The position numbers and the translations under genes were made by a program. A DNA stretch of 64,000 nt. It comes from Terriglobus roseus DSM 18391. Lineage in GTDB: Bacteria; Acidobacteriota; Terriglobia; Terriglobales; Acidobacteriaceae. Below the pieces are notes generated by a model. That model was not told where the DNA came from and did not search any database. It worked only from the letters and a program-made list of their open reading frames with translations. The stretch lies in the NCBI RefSeq assembly GCF_000265425.1, contig NC_018014.1, positions 124,001 to 188,000 on the forward strand. The letters are read 5' to 3'. This document shows, piece by piece, positions 24,725 through 33,321 of the stretch (position 1 is its first letter; every line of letters begins with the position of its first letter).

Positions 24725-25468
24725 CTAAGCTGCGGGAATTGCCCTGTGATTCAGTGACCAGCCGGTGTTGGCGGCTGGGAGCATCTCCGGGTGCATGGAG
24801 CGGCGGCAGATCTCGTAGCACTCGCAGGCTGCTGCTTTGAGGCCGGGGCGATCGAGGATACGGACGGTTCCGCGTGTGACGCTAATGAGGCCCTGGGCTC
24901 GGAGCGGCTGGACGATGGCGGAGATGGTGGTGCGTCGGGTTCCCAGCATCTCTGAGAGGAACTCCTGGGTCATGATGAGGGTTGGGGATTCGATGAGGTC
25001 GGAGGCGGTGAGCAGCCATCGGGCGAATCGGCCTTCTGCTTCATGGCGCAGGTTGCATGCCGAGAGCTGTGCGGAGATATTGAGCTGCCGCTGAACGACC
25101 TCGAGGATCTTGTTCTGGAACTCGAGCGAGGTGGTGAAGAGGTTGTACAGCAGCTGACGGGGCACCTGTAGTCCCTGGCCGGGAATCTGCACGATGCACT
25201 GGGGGTGATTGACGTCTGGACCGATGAGCGTCGAGGAACCGGTCATGTCATCGCGTCCGAGCATGCCGACTTCGGAGGCTCCACCGTCGATCATGGAGAC
25301 GACGAGCGATGCCATGCCAGAGGTGAGGAAGACGAGGCTGGTGGGCGCCTTGCCGGCGCGCACTAGGATGGTCTTGAGTTCGAGCTCGCAAGGCCGGGCT
25401 ACCGCGAGAATTGCGCTGCGTAGCGGTAGAGAGAGACTGTCGAGCAGGTAGTTGCCGGTTGGGAGCAT
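24725..25468 (-). CDS. Crp/Fnr-family transcriptional regulator
   Basis: 247 residues. Residues about 20-120 form a cyclic-nucleotide-binding-type beta-roll ('TSLVFLTSGMASLVVSMIDGGASEVGMLGRDDMTG'). The dimer helix follows, then a winged helix-turn-helix (about 165-220; 'MTQEFLSEMLGTRRTTISAIVQPLRAQGLISVTRGTVRILD'). The canonical cAMP contact residues and the Fnr-type cysteine cluster are not evident, so the ligand is unknown. GAGGAG precedes the ATG. It is likely to act on stress or surface genes, but the sequence does not show targets. A near-perfect inverted repeat at 25532-25557 lies upstream and may be an autoregulatory site. Confidence 0.88.
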   Translation of the reverse strand: MLPTGNYLLDSLSLPLRSAILAVARPCELELKTILVRAGKAPTSLVFLTSGMASLVVSMIDGGASEVGMLGRDDMTGSSTLIGPDVNHPQCIVQIPGQGLQVPRQLLYNLFTTSLEFQNKILEVVQRQLNISAQLSACNLRHEAEGRFARWLLTASDLIESPTLIMTQEFLSEMLGTRRTTISAIVQPLRAQGLISVTRGTVRILDRPGLKAAACECYEICRRSMHPEMLPAANTGWSLNHRAIPAA

Positions 25469-25531
25469 TGCTCCTCACAATCCGTCGCAAAAAGCGCCTG
25501 AGGGCGCGCCGTCACGGCTATGTTCGCTAAC

Positions 25532-25557
25532 AGACTTACATGCACGATAGCAAGTCT
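25532..25557. promoter_or_regulatory. Inverted repeat upstream of the Crp-family gene
   Basis: Arms AGACTTAC (25532-25539) and GCAAGTCT (25550-25557) are complementary except at one position, with a ten-base spacer. It lies about 65 bases before the Crp-family start, which fits an autoregulatory operator. Confidence 0.35.
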
Positions 25558-25589
25558 TATGTAGCGCAGCCGACATAGCGTGAAGAAAA

Positions 25590-26489
25590 CTAGGGAAGTT
25601 TTTCGACCTTGTAGGTGGCGGGAATGCGGGGCACTTCAAACTGCTCGTCATCCAGCTTTGCGTTGAGGGCGAGCTGGGTGATGGTGACGCGAAGGGTCAG
25701 GCCGTCGATGGGGCGACGGATGGTGATCTTCGAGGCAAAGGTCTCTTCGCCGAAGAGTTTGTAGTCGTCGTAGTTGACGACGGTGACGAGCTGTCCCTTT
25801 TCGTCATAGACGTCCTGCTGGTAGGGCATGAGGGTCGAGCGGCCGATGTGGATGACTCGCTGGGTCTTGAGTTCGGTGCTGTTGGGAACGGTGCGATAGA
25901 TGCCGAGGTCGTACTCTGGCTCGTCGACGACGTACTTCCTGGTGGGATCGGGCTGGTAGATGCGGTCGTCGGAGACGAGTGAGACCATCTCATCGGGCTG
26001 AGCGCTGCGGATGAGAAGCGAGTCGGTGAAGAACTGGGGGCGCAGGTTCTTGAGCTTGTTGGTCTCTTTGCCGGGCGCGTCGTTCGATCCGGTGGTGGCC
26101 TGGCTGATGGGCGGAATGACGAGCGTGAAGGTCTTGCCGTCGGTCACCATGTCGACCATGCGGGTGCGGATGGCCGGAGCGAGGCCGACGAAGTGGAAGT
26201 CGCCAGGCTTGCGCATGAGGATGTAGCCGGTGAAGGAGGCGTAGTCGACGACCTTACCTTCTTTGCCGCCGCCGGTGGAGGCGGACATTTCGACGGATGC
26301 TTTCAGCGTCTGGATGTGGTCGTAGCGCTGCGTGGTGGCCTTGACGATGTCTTCCAACGACGATGAGAGCACCTGCGCGGGTGGGTGGGTCTGAATGACC
26401 GACCGCGTGCTGCGCAGGCACCCGCCGAGTGCGGGCAGAAGGCAGAGGAGTAGAAATGCCTTCGCTCGATGTTTGAGTGTCTTTTCCAA
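25590..26489 (-). CDS. LolA-like outer-membrane lipoprotein-sorting-type lipoprotein
   Basis: 299 residues. An N-terminal signal with lipobox LGGC (C about residue 24) predicts a lipoprotein. The rest is a LolA/LolB-like or RseB-like half-barrel: 'DIVKATTQRYDHIQTLKASVEMSAS', 'FTGYILMRKPGDFHFVGLAP', 'VVNYDDYKLFGEETFASKITIRRP'. Such proteins bind lipids or lipoproteins in the periplasm; the exact role is unknown. The TTG start is supported by TAGACT exactly six bases upstream. mltG lies upstream in the same direction but is separated by about 300 bases with repeats. Confidence 0.8.
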   Translation of the reverse strand: MEKTLKHRAKAFLLLCLLPALGGCLRSTRSVIQTHPPAQVLSSSLEDIVKATTQRYDHIQTLKASVEMSASTGGGKEGKVVDYASFTGYILMRKPGDFHFVGLAPAIRTRMVDMVTDGKTFTLVIPPISQATTGSNDAPGKETNKLKNLRPQFFTDSLLIRSAQPDEMVSLVSDDRIYQPDPTRKYVVDEPEYDLGIYRTVPNSTELKTQRVIHIGRSTLMPYQQDVYDEKGQLVTVVNYDDYKLFGEETFASKITIRRPIDGLTLRVTITQLALNAKLDDEQFEVPRIPATYKVEKLP

Positions 26490-26495
26490 ACTTCC

Positions 26496-26501
26496 AGTCT
26501 A
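26496..26501 (-). promoter_or_regulatory. -10 box TAGACT six bases before TTG
   Basis: On the minus strand TAGACT, then GGAAGT, then the TTG start of the lipoprotein gene. It has the same six-base spacing as four other genes in the window. The GGAAG within the spacer could also serve as a weak ribosome binding site. Confidence 0.45.
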
Positions 26502-26610
26502 GTCGAGAGGTATTCCGGAGAGGTTGCGGCGGTCTGCGATGTCTCGGGCTCATAGGTCAGATGGCGGTAGCGGCCTCTGCGATGGATTTTTCTTGTGTTT
26601 GTGTTCTTTA

Positions 26611-26742
26611 GGGGCCGGGGCTGAAGCCCCTTTTCTTGTTTGGTGTGGTTCCGTGGCCTGAAGGCCACTGCCTTCTCCGGTTCGCGCTTTCGCGCGAAGA
26701 ACCCACTCATGACGATGGAGCCGTCATGAATGGGGCACACGG
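26611..26742. repeat. Cluster of intergenic hairpin repeats
   Basis: GGGGCTGAAGCCCC and GTGGCCTGAAGGCCAC hairpins are followed by a REP-like unit (26681-26742) with TTCGCGC...GCGCGAA and CATGACG...CGTCATG stems ending ATGGGGCACACGG. These fill the gap between the lipoprotein and mltG genes; no coding region is seen there. Confidence 0.6.
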
Positions 26743-26785
26743 TTTTGGTACGGCTTGAGGCTTTCTCGTTAGCACCCGGAGCTAT

Positions 26786-27760
26786 TTACTGGAGGCTTTT
26801 GCGGTAGTTGGCTACCTGGTCGGCGTGCTCTTTGAGACCGGCTGAGAACTGGGTGTGTCCGGTGGCGTCGGCGACAAAGTAGAGATTCTCAGTGGTTGCG
26901 GGGTGCATGGCGGCGCGGAGGGCGGCAGCGCCGGGCGAGCAGATGGGGCCGGGCGGCAGGCCGGTGTGGCGATAGGTGTTGTAGGGCGAGTCGAAGTCGA
27001 GGTCGCTGCGGTGGATGACGCCGGTCCATCGGCCGGCCTGGAGCGCGGCGTAGATGACGGTGGGGTCGGTCTGCAGGGGCATGTTGCGGGCGAGGCGGTT
27101 GGTGAAGACGCCTGCGGCCTCGGTGCGTTCGTTGTCGAAGTGGACTTCCTTCTCGACGAGTGAGGCAAGGATGACGGTGCGGGCGATGTCGGGCGTGGTG
27201 AGGAGGCCGAGGGTAGCGGCCTGCTTGCGGAAGCGGCGGACCATGGTGTCCTGCATGTTGCGCAGGGTGGTGTGGCGGCTGAAGCGGTAGGTGTCGGGGT
27301 AGAGGTAGCCCTCGAGCGATTTGGCGGAGGGGGCGAAGGCGCTTACGAGGTCGGCGTTGGTGTGGGCGGCTTCGAGGAAGGCGGCGCGGCTGCCGAGGCC
27401 TGCGGCTTCGATGGCGGAGGCGATGTCGTAGAGGTTGAAGCCCTCGGGGATGGTGACGGCGCGGGTGTGGACGTCGCCGCGGGCGATGCGGGCGTAAACG
27501 ACGGCGGCGCTTTCGGGGTCGGCGAAGCGGTATTCGCCTGCTTTGAGGCTGCCGCCCTTCCAGGCGCGCAGGAGCAGGAAGGCGTACCGATTGCGGATGA
27601 TGTGGCCGTCCTGGAGCTTCTGCGCCATCTCTGAGGAGCTGGTGCCGGTGGGCAGGTCGAGGAAGACTTCGCCGGGAGGCGTTAGGGGCGCGTAGACCAG
27701 GAAGCCGACGGTGCCGGCGGCGATCAGGAGCAAGAGGAGGAGGACGCCGAGGAACTTCAC
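26786..27760 (-). CDS. mltG: Endolytic murein transglycosylase MltG
   Basis: 324 residues, GTG start. One N-terminal transmembrane helix (about 3-24) is followed by a LysM-like region and the YceG/MltG catalytic domain. The catalytic glutamate lies in 'VILASLVEKEVHF' (E203), and 'LQTDPTVIYAAL', 'SPYNTYRHTGLPPGPICSPG' and 'LYFVADATGHTQFS' complete the signature. It cleaves nascent glycan strands at the inner membrane and so sets strand length. It directly precedes the phage-like cluster but points away from it, so it is host housekeeping rather than a lysis gene. Confidence 0.95.
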   Translation of the reverse strand: MKFLGVLLLLLLIAAGTVGFLVYAPLTPPGEVFLDLPTGTSSSEMAQKLQDGHIIRNRYAFLLLRAWKGGSLKAGEYRFADPESAAVVYARIARGDVHTRAVTIPEGFNLYDIASAIEAAGLGSRAAFLEAAHTNADLVSAFAPSAKSLEGYLYPDTYRFSRHTTLRNMQDTMVRRFRKQAATLGLLTTPDIARTVILASLVEKEVHFDNERTEAAGVFTNRLARNMPLQTDPTVIYAALQAGRWTGVIHRSDLDFDSPYNTYRHTGLPPGPICSPGAAALRAAMHPATTENLYFVADATGHTQFSAGLKEHADQVANYRKSLQ

Positions 27761-28337
27761 AGAGACAATCTCTCACAACCGAAGCGGAGGAGCAGGAAAA
27801 GGGCGGGTCCGACGTGGAGTTGCGGAGGATCTTCTCTTGGGCTGGATGAGGTTTACGGATTCGGGTGGTGATTGCACAGGGCTTGGTGCCGAATCGGGAA
27901 ATCCTCATGGTGCGGGAGGAATAAGGCTTGCCAAGTGCGGAGTGAAAAGCGAAGATAAGGCGAAGAAAAAGGCGTTAAGATACGAGCTATACCACCGCCG
28001 CCCTTTGCCAGTCGGGCGTAGGACTTTCGGGTGAGATTCCCATAAAAATCGCGTTGACTTGAGGTTTTTGCCCGCATAGGTTTTGGGAACTCAAGGAGAC
28101 GATCAAGACCCCGCACGCGGTGCGGACTGACCTGCAGGACCTGCGCAGGCGTAAGCCCCCTTATGCCCAATCCCAGACGCGCGGGTGCTGTGCAACCGAG
28201 GCAACGTTCCTTCCGGATGAGAGGCCGCAGAGCCGATCGATGGAGGGGGCACAACCAGCCTGGAGACCGACCTGGCAGAGCTCTCGCGATTTGGGGGCGG
28301 ACTGGGCGGGCACCGGCGGCAAAGGTGAGACACAAAG
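27761..28337. other. Long gap with candidate promoter and structured leader
   Basis: No convincing gene in 577 bases. A promoter-like pair is present at 28054-28082. Downstream are strong short hairpins, for example CCGCAC-GCG-GTGCGG near 28114 and CCTGCGCAGG near 28141, before the zinc-ribbon gene. I looked for RNase P RNA, SRP RNA, tmRNA, 6S RNA and common riboswitch signatures and did not recognise any. The left part (27761-27950) is mltG upstream sequence with nothing notable. Confidence 0.4.
28054..28082 (+). promoter_or_regulatory. Candidate promoter for the phage-like cluster
   Basis: TTGACT and TAGGTT are separated by 17 bases. It would start a leader of about 250 bases ahead of the first small gene at 28338. 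Both boxes are good but not perfect matches to the housekeeping consensus. Confidence 0.4.
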
Positions 28338-28565
28338 ATGGAGTACTTGCGAAGGGACTTGAAGGTATGTGAAGGCTGCGGTGGTTTGTGGGTCCGCACC
28401 GGAGCGTCTGCGGGCATTTACTGCCGGCACTGCAGCCCGCGGATGGCGGATTTGCCGCCACGGCGCAGGCTGCGGCCGGGCAGACCGTGTCGCGGTGTTC
28501 GTCAGGCGTCGGGCGAGCAGGAGATGGCAGTGAACCAGCAGGGTAGCCAGGGGGGTGCGCAGTGA
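28338..28565 (+). CDS. Small zinc-ribbon protein
   Basis: 75 residues. Two Cys pairs, CEGC (11-14) and CRHC (29-32), form a treble-clef or zinc-ribbon knuckle, followed by a basic, proline-rich tail. It could bind DNA, RNA or a protein partner; no specific family is recognised. Its stop codon overlaps the GTG start of the next gene (GTGA), so the two are translationally coupled. It is the first gene of the rightward virion gene cluster and may be regulatory. Confidence 0.7.
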   Translation: MEYLRRDLKVCEGCGGLWVRTGASAGIYCRHCSPRMADLPPRRRLRPGRPCRGVRQASGEQEMAVNQQGSQGGAQ

Positions 28566-29266
28566 AGATTCTTCAGATGCCGGTACGGAATGTTGGAAGT
28601 ACAGCAGTGGCAGGTACGGCGGACGGTGAGGGTGGTGTCTTGCCCCAGGTGTGGGCCACGGACGGCAACCTTGCGCGTACGGTAGCGCTGATCCATGCGG
28701 AGGCGGATCTGTCGCAGACGGCGGCTTCGGTGGGGCCGCAGGCGGTTCCTTCGCCAGCCCTGACGCTTGAGACGGGTGCGGCTGAGGCTGGTGCGGAGCA
28801 GGAAAGGGAACGGGCAGCGACGGTCTTCCGGACGGTACTCGCTCCGGGCACGGCGTTTTATCGGACTTATACGGAGGCGATGCTGCGGCGGTATGGCGTG
28901 CTTTCGCTGGAGAGCGGGCGTGTGCCGTCGTTGCTGGGCCGGGAGATGTTCCGGGGAAAGGTGACGAGCTACCGGGTGCATGCGTTCGACGACGTGGTGA
29001 TCTTTGTCCACGATGTGGAGCGTTGTATCCAGCAGCTGACGGCGGAGCAGCAGCGACTGATCCTTCGGATCGGTGTGCAGGAGTACACCTTTCAGGAGGC
29101 GGCCTCGATGCTGCGGCTGAGTCTGCGTTCGACGGAGCGGCGTTACCTGCAGGCGCTGGATGAGCTGACGGGGATCTTCCTGGAGCGGAGGCTGATGGAA
29201 CGGATCGGTGGAAATCGCTGTCAAGAGGGAGCGGTGTCGCCGAAGATCGTAAGTCATACGCCTTAA
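28562..29266 (+). CDS. Sigma-70 region 4-like regulator
   Basis: 234 residues. Residues about 155-210 ('LTAEQQRLILRIGVQEYTFQEAASMLRLSLRSTERRYLQALDELTGIF') look like sigma factor region 4 with its helix-turn-helix. No region 2 is evident: the first 100 residues are low-complexity and A/V-rich, and the middle is unlike known sigma domains. It may be a phage-type late-gene regulator or a divergent sigma-like DNA-binding protein. The GTG start overlaps the previous stop. Its place at the head of the structural cluster suggests that it controls the cluster (inference). Confidence 0.7.
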   Translation: MKILQMPVRNVGSTAVAGTADGEGGVLPQVWATDGNLARTVALIHAEADLSQTAASVGPQAVPSPALTLETGAAEAGAEQERERAATVFRTVLAPGTAFYRTYTEAMLRRYGVLSLESGRVPSLLGREMFRGKVTSYRVHAFDDVVIFVHDVERCIQQLTAEQQRLILRIGVQEYTFQEAASMLRLSLRSTERRYLQALDELTGIFLERRLMERIGGNRCQEGAVSPKIVSHTP

Positions 29267-29340
29267 ACGAGTTACGAGCTGAAAATAGTTGGCGGGTTAT
29301 TTCCATGCCAATTGCTATCCTGAATAGGCGAGTTGAGACA

Positions 29341-29356
29341 CGGGGCTTTTCGCCCC
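29341..29356 (+). terminator. Small hairpin before the terminator at 29390
   Basis: CGGGGC-ttttc-GCCCCG stem. It has no T-tract and may act as part of a tandem terminator with the stronger hairpin 34 bases downstream. Confidence 0.3.
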
Positions 29357-29389
29357 GGTCGGATGGCTCGGACAAACTGGCAGAACCGG

Positions 29390-29427
29390 CACGGGAGGCG
29401 CGCAAGCGTCTCCCGTGTTTTGTTTTT
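29390..29427 (+). terminator. Intrinsic terminator just before the 29449 gene
   Basis: CACGGGAGGCG and CGTCTCCCGTG arms with a six-base loop are followed by TTTTGTTTTT. It ends transcription of the regulator pair about 22 bases before the next start codon. Confidence 0.85.
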
Positions 29428-29448
29428 GCGGACGTGAAGGGTGGGCCT

Positions 29449-29922
29449 ATGGCGGTGAAGGCGGTTGCGGGAAGGGCGAGGAGATCTCGTGCCAAGCCGA
29501 CGATTGCGGGGGAGGCGGGATGCGCGGTGGAGACAGACCGGTCAGTGGGTGCGGTGCTTCGGCGGTGTGCCGAGGCCCGTGCGATGCCGGTGCCGGAGGG
29601 ACCTGTGATGCCGCCGCCTCCACCGATCCGTCGGCCGCGGGGCAGTTCTGCGGAGCAGTGCGGAAAGCGGATCCAGCGCGAGATGTCGCGGGCGTTGGAG
29701 CCGATCTGCGAGATGCTGCTGGAAGAGACGATCCAGAAAAGAAACCTGATGGCGCTGCGGGTGATGCTGCAGATGGCGGTTCTGTATGGCGTGAACCGTC
29801 TGCCGGGGAAGACGGGTAAGGCTGCCCGGGCGGATGTGGGATTCGCGCGGCGGATGGTGGAGAAGTTCCGGGAGCGGAGTGCGGGTGCGGCGGATGGAGT
29901 GGAGGCGGAAGCCGGTTCCTGA
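29449..29922 (+). CDS. Hypothetical phage-cluster protein
   Basis: 157 residues from the ATG after GGGTGG; an upstream ATG at 29305 is rejected because it would run through a terminator. The N-terminal half is basic and proline-rich (PPPPP stretch near 50). The C-terminal half is helical ('IQREMSRALEPICEMLLEETIQKRNLMALRVMLQMAVLYG'). I do not recognise it. By position it could be a small terminase subunit or a DNA-binding accessory factor, but there is no motif support. Confidence 0.6.
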   Translation: MAVKAVAGRARRSRAKPTIAGEAGCAVETDRSVGAVLRRCAEARAMPVPEGPVMPPPPPIRRPRGSSAEQCGKRIQREMSRALEPICEMLLEETIQKRNLMALRVMLQMAVLYGVNRLPGKTGKAARADVGFARRMVEKFRERSAGAADGVEAEAGS

Positions 29923-30015
29923 GGTCCGGGCTATGGGCGATGAGGGTTGCAGGTTTTGCAGACGGCTGGGGATGACGCCGGGGGGAACAACGTTTTGAGT
30001 AAACGAGGAGAGTGG

Positions 30016-33000
30016 ATGCGCATGAGAGCGAGCGGAGGGCGTTGCAGACCGTCGCGACTGGCGGCGGGTCTGCTGCTGTGGCTGCTGGCGGCAGTGTGTG
30101 CGGGTGTGAGCCTGCCGGCGGAGGCGCAGGTGGCCGTGACGGCGGTGAGCGACACGGTGTATCACGCGGACGGAAGCGCGGCGGCGGGTATGGTGCTGAT
30201 CAGTTGGCCTGGGTTCGCTACGTCGACGGGTCAGACGGTGGCGAAGGGCAGTACGTCGGTGACGCTGGGTGCGGGCGGCAGTTTCAGTGTGTCGCTGGCG
30301 CCGAATGTAGGAGCGACGCCGGCCGGAACGTATTACACGGCGGTGTATCACCTGGATGACGGCACGGTGAGCCGGGAGTACTGGACGGTGCCGGTGAGCT
30401 CCTCTGCGGTAAAGCTGACGGCGGTGCGCACGAGTGTGCTGCCGACCAGTGTGGCGATGCAGACGGTGACGAAGCAGTATGTGGACCAGGCGATTTCGCG
30501 CGCGGTCCTTACGGGAGCTGCACCGGCGGATGCGTCGCCGTACGTGGAGAAGGCGGGCGATACGATGACGGGTCCGCTGACGCTGCCGGGCGATCCTTTG
30601 TCGGGCCTGCAGGCGACGACGAAGAACTATGTCGACGCCGGAACTGCGGGTGTGCAGGCTGGGCTGGGGCAGAAGGTGAGCACGATTCCGCAGGCATCGC
30701 AGACGGTGATGCAGCCGACGGGAACGCAATTGCAGACGAGCCGTTTGAACGGCCAATTGTTTGCGAAGGAGTACCTGTCGCAGGGCGGTAACGACGGCAT
30801 CGCGAACGCATTCGCAAGCAGCGACTGCGCGGCGGGGTGCAGCGTGGTGGCCGACCAGACGTACCCGGGGAGCGATGTCTTTTCCTTTCGTGCGGACAAG
30901 ACGCGGCTGACGGACGAGCGCGGCGGCGTGCAGGTGGATACCTCTCTGAATCCACTGAATGGCGGACCGGTGCAGGGTGTGACGAGTTATATGACGACGC
31001 CTGCTTATCTGCTGTACGGTGCGCATGCCGTGGCGAATACGACGACGGAGGTGGCGCTGGCGGGCGGCAACAACCTGTTTCCGGAGGATCTTGGCGCGGC
31101 CTTCCCGTACTTCAAGACGACGTATGCGGCGCAGTCGTTTCTTGGCCTGAACTACACACCGGGGCAACACGTTCTGACGGGCTTTCAGCAGAAGTGCTAT
31201 GGCGTTGGCGACTGTCTGATTGGAGGACAGTTCATCACGAGTTCGGGTGGCACTCGGGATAACGCGGATGAGGGCGCGCATCCGTTCGACATCTCGGTTG
31301 CAGAGGACACGGCGGTCTTTCAGGGTACGTGTGCGACGGGATGCAGCACGGGTTCGACGCAGATCGTTGTGACTGCTACGTCGGGTGCGGGGACGCAGGG
31401 CGAGGGCCGGTTTGTGATCAACAAGGCTCTCTCCAAGACGATTGCGACGGGAGCGATTACGGGCGGCAGTGTGGGGACGCTGCATGCGACGGCGCAGTTT
31501 TCTGGAACGTCGTTTCCGGTGAGTACGTTGTTCCGTACGGCGTCGCTGGCGGTGCCGCAGAGCACGAGGATGGCTCCCGGCACGGTGACGCTGGCAATTG
31601 CGACGAGTGGTGTGCCGGGCGGTTACTCGACGAACACGGCGAGCGCGCCGGCGGCGTCGGGCATTGCATGTCTTGCGAATACGCAGGGTGCTTCGGATTA
31701 CTTTGAGACGGCGCCGTACACGGTGGTGGACGGCAGCCACATCCAGTTCACGCTGACGAAGCCGCACAGCATGGCGACGACGATTGCGATCGGCGGTCTT
31801 TGCGGTTACGGCATCGAGCAGACGGTGGACACGGTGAACGGGATCCGGCAGGTGTTTCCGGTGATTGCGTCGACGTCGCCGACGTCGCTGTTCTATTCGT
31901 CGCTGATGTCGACGAACCTGGGACAGTCGCTGCAGACGAGCGCCTATACCAACCTGTCTTCGGCGATTACGAGTATGCAGCGTGCGGGTAATGTGGTGAC
32001 GGTGAACCTGGCGACGAATCTGCCGGGGGACGTCAACGGCTTACAGGTAACGGTGAGCGGTGCGGCGGATGCGAGTTTTAATGGCAGGTTTACTGCAACG
32101 ACGAATGCAGCGAATCAATTTACGTTTTCGCAGACAGGAGCGAATGCTTCCACCACGGGCGGTACGGCTGCGGTGCTGACGGGTGACTTTGTGCTGTACC
32201 CGATGGTCGAGGTGGTGGGTGTTGTGAACGCCTCGACGACGCAGGTGGACGGCACGCTGAAGCTTGCTCCGAACAATGTGGCGTGGGCTGCGGGTGATCC
32301 CGTGGAGGAGCCGCACTTCTATGCGCAGCGGATCAGCGGTGACACGACCTACCTGACGCAGTACATGCCTCGTGGCAGCAAGGCGCTGGGCGCGGGGATT
32401 GTGTTCAACGGGACGACGGGGCTTGGCGTTACGGGCTGGACTGTGCAGAACAATGCGCCGGCGAGCCAGTACTACGGCAATGGCGGGACGCATGTGGCGC
32501 CGACTGTGGGCATGTCGGTGAAGGGGCCCTGGCTTTCTTCGCTGGATCTGCAGGCGGGCGATCAGAACGGGATCGTGATGCGATGCAATTCGCACGGCTG
32601 CAACCGGTGGAACTCGGCGTACAACCTGTTTACGTTGCAGTCGAACGGATCGCAGTATGACACGGTGAATTACGTGCCTTCGACCTCGACGATGACGTTC
32701 AATCTGAACGGGGCGCAGTACACGATGTCGCCGACGGCGTTGTCTGCCGGGACGATCAATGCGACGACACTGAATGTGGCTCGCATCAACGGCCTGCAGG
32801 CGGCGACATCGGCGAGTATCGGCGGTGTGACGCTGGGACCTGCGGCGACCGCGTCCGTGCTGGCGAATGTGGCATCGAGCGGAAGCGCGGCGGACCTGAC
32901 GGGGCTGGCACCGTCAGCGACGGTGGACACCACGAATGCTTCGAACATTACCAGCGGCACGCTGGATGCGGCTCGTCTGCCTGCGGGCTACGGCGTGTGC

Positions 33001-33321
33001 GCGAGCAATGTGGCGTACAGCGCGACACCTACGTTTGCCGTGACGTGTGCGAACGCCACCTTCCACGTGCCGTTGAACGGCAACGTTACGTCGGAGAACT
33101 TTACCGGTCTGGCGGCGGGACAACACATCACGCTGATCTTTCAGGTGGGTGCTACGGCGGGGTACACGGTGGGCTGGAGTGCCAATGTGCATGGCGGCTT
33201 TCTTACAAGCAGCACCAGTGGCGCGGCGGGATACACGCTGGCGGGCAAGTACCTGGTGCAGCAACTGGTGGTGGACACGGACGGTACCACTCTTCTGAAT
33301 CCGGGAGCGATCAATGAGTAA
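30016..33321 (+). CDS. Large secreted tail-fibre-like protein
   Basis: 1101 residues from the ATG with CGAGGAG upstream. A signal peptide (about 1-35; hydrophobic 'LAAGLLLWLLAAVCAG', ending AEAQ) is unusual for a virion protein. After a beta-rich start there is the phage tail-fibre repeat 'YVEKAGDTMTGPLTLPGDPLSGLQATTKNYVD' (about 178-209). A long beta-rich, serine/threonine/alanine-rich middle follows, and a late 'VDTTNASNITSGTLDAARLPAG' motif shared with the next protein. It may form a fibre or a host-surface adhesin. The gene overlaps the next start by eight bases. It lies upstream of the terminase gene, an uncommon position for a fibre. Confidence 0.75.
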   Translation: MRMRASGGRCRPSRLAAGLLLWLLAAVCAGVSLPAEAQVAVTAVSDTVYHADGSAAAGMVLISWPGFATSTGQTVAKGSTSVTLGAGGSFSVSLAPNVGATPAGTYYTAVYHLDDGTVSREYWTVPVSSSAVKLTAVRTSVLPTSVAMQTVTKQYVDQAISRAVLTGAAPADASPYVEKAGDTMTGPLTLPGDPLSGLQATTKNYVDAGTAGVQAGLGQKVSTIPQASQTVMQPTGTQLQTSRLNGQLFAKEYLSQGGNDGIANAFASSDCAAGCSVVADQTYPGSDVFSFRADKTRLTDERGGVQVDTSLNPLNGGPVQGVTSYMTTPAYLLYGAHAVANTTTEVALAGGNNLFPEDLGAAFPYFKTTYAAQSFLGLNYTPGQHVLTGFQQKCYGVGDCLIGGQFITSSGGTRDNADEGAHPFDISVAEDTAVFQGTCATGCSTGSTQIVVTATSGAGTQGEGRFVINKALSKTIATGAITGGSVGTLHATAQFSGTSFPVSTLFRTASLAVPQSTRMAPGTVTLAIATSGVPGGYSTNTASAPAASGIACLANTQGASDYFETAPYTVVDGSHIQFTLTKPHSMATTIAIGGLCGYGIEQTVDTVNGIRQVFPVIASTSPTSLFYSSLMSTNLGQSLQTSAYTNLSSAITSMQRAGNVVTVNLATNLPGDVNGLQVTVSGAADASFNGRFTATTNAANQFTFSQTGANASTTGGTAAVLTGDFVLYPMVEVVGVVNASTTQVDGTLKLAPNNVAWAAGDPVEEPHFYAQRISGDTTYLTQYMPRGSKALGAGIVFNGTTGLGVTGWTVQNNAPASQYYGNGGTHVAPTVGMSVKGPWLSSLDLQAGDQNGIVMRCNSHGCNRWNSAYNLFTLQSNGSQYDTVNYVPSTSTMTFNLNGAQYTMSPTALSAGTINATTLNVARINGLQAATSASIGGVTLGPAATASVLANVASSGSAADLTGLAPSATVDTTNASNITSGTLDAARLPAGYGVCASNVAYSATPTFAVTCANATFHVPLNGNVTSENFTGLAAGQHITLIFQVGATAGYTVGWSANVHGGFLTSSTSGAAGYTLAGKYLVQQLVVDTDGTTLLNPGAINE

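Noticed and set aside
26786..27760. mltG as the lysis gene of the phage-like cluster
   Set aside because: It is the standard host MltG with a membrane anchor and is transcribed away from the cluster.
28040..28337. Known structural RNA (RNase P, SRP, tmRNA, 6S) or cobalamin riboswitch
   Set aside because: Key sequence signatures were sought and not found; a GGAGACC-like string near 28262 is not supported by the rest of a B12 riboswitch.
29305..29448. Longer start for the hypothetical phage-cluster protein
   Set aside because: The extension would translate across a strong terminator hairpin and lacks a ribosome binding site; ATG 29449 follows GGGTGG.
29542..31767. Arg/His-rich open frame on the minus strand opposite the first fibre-like gene
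   Set aside because: Composition dominated by R and H is the usual shadow of GC-rich coding DNA; the plus-strand frame has a signal peptide and fibre repeat.
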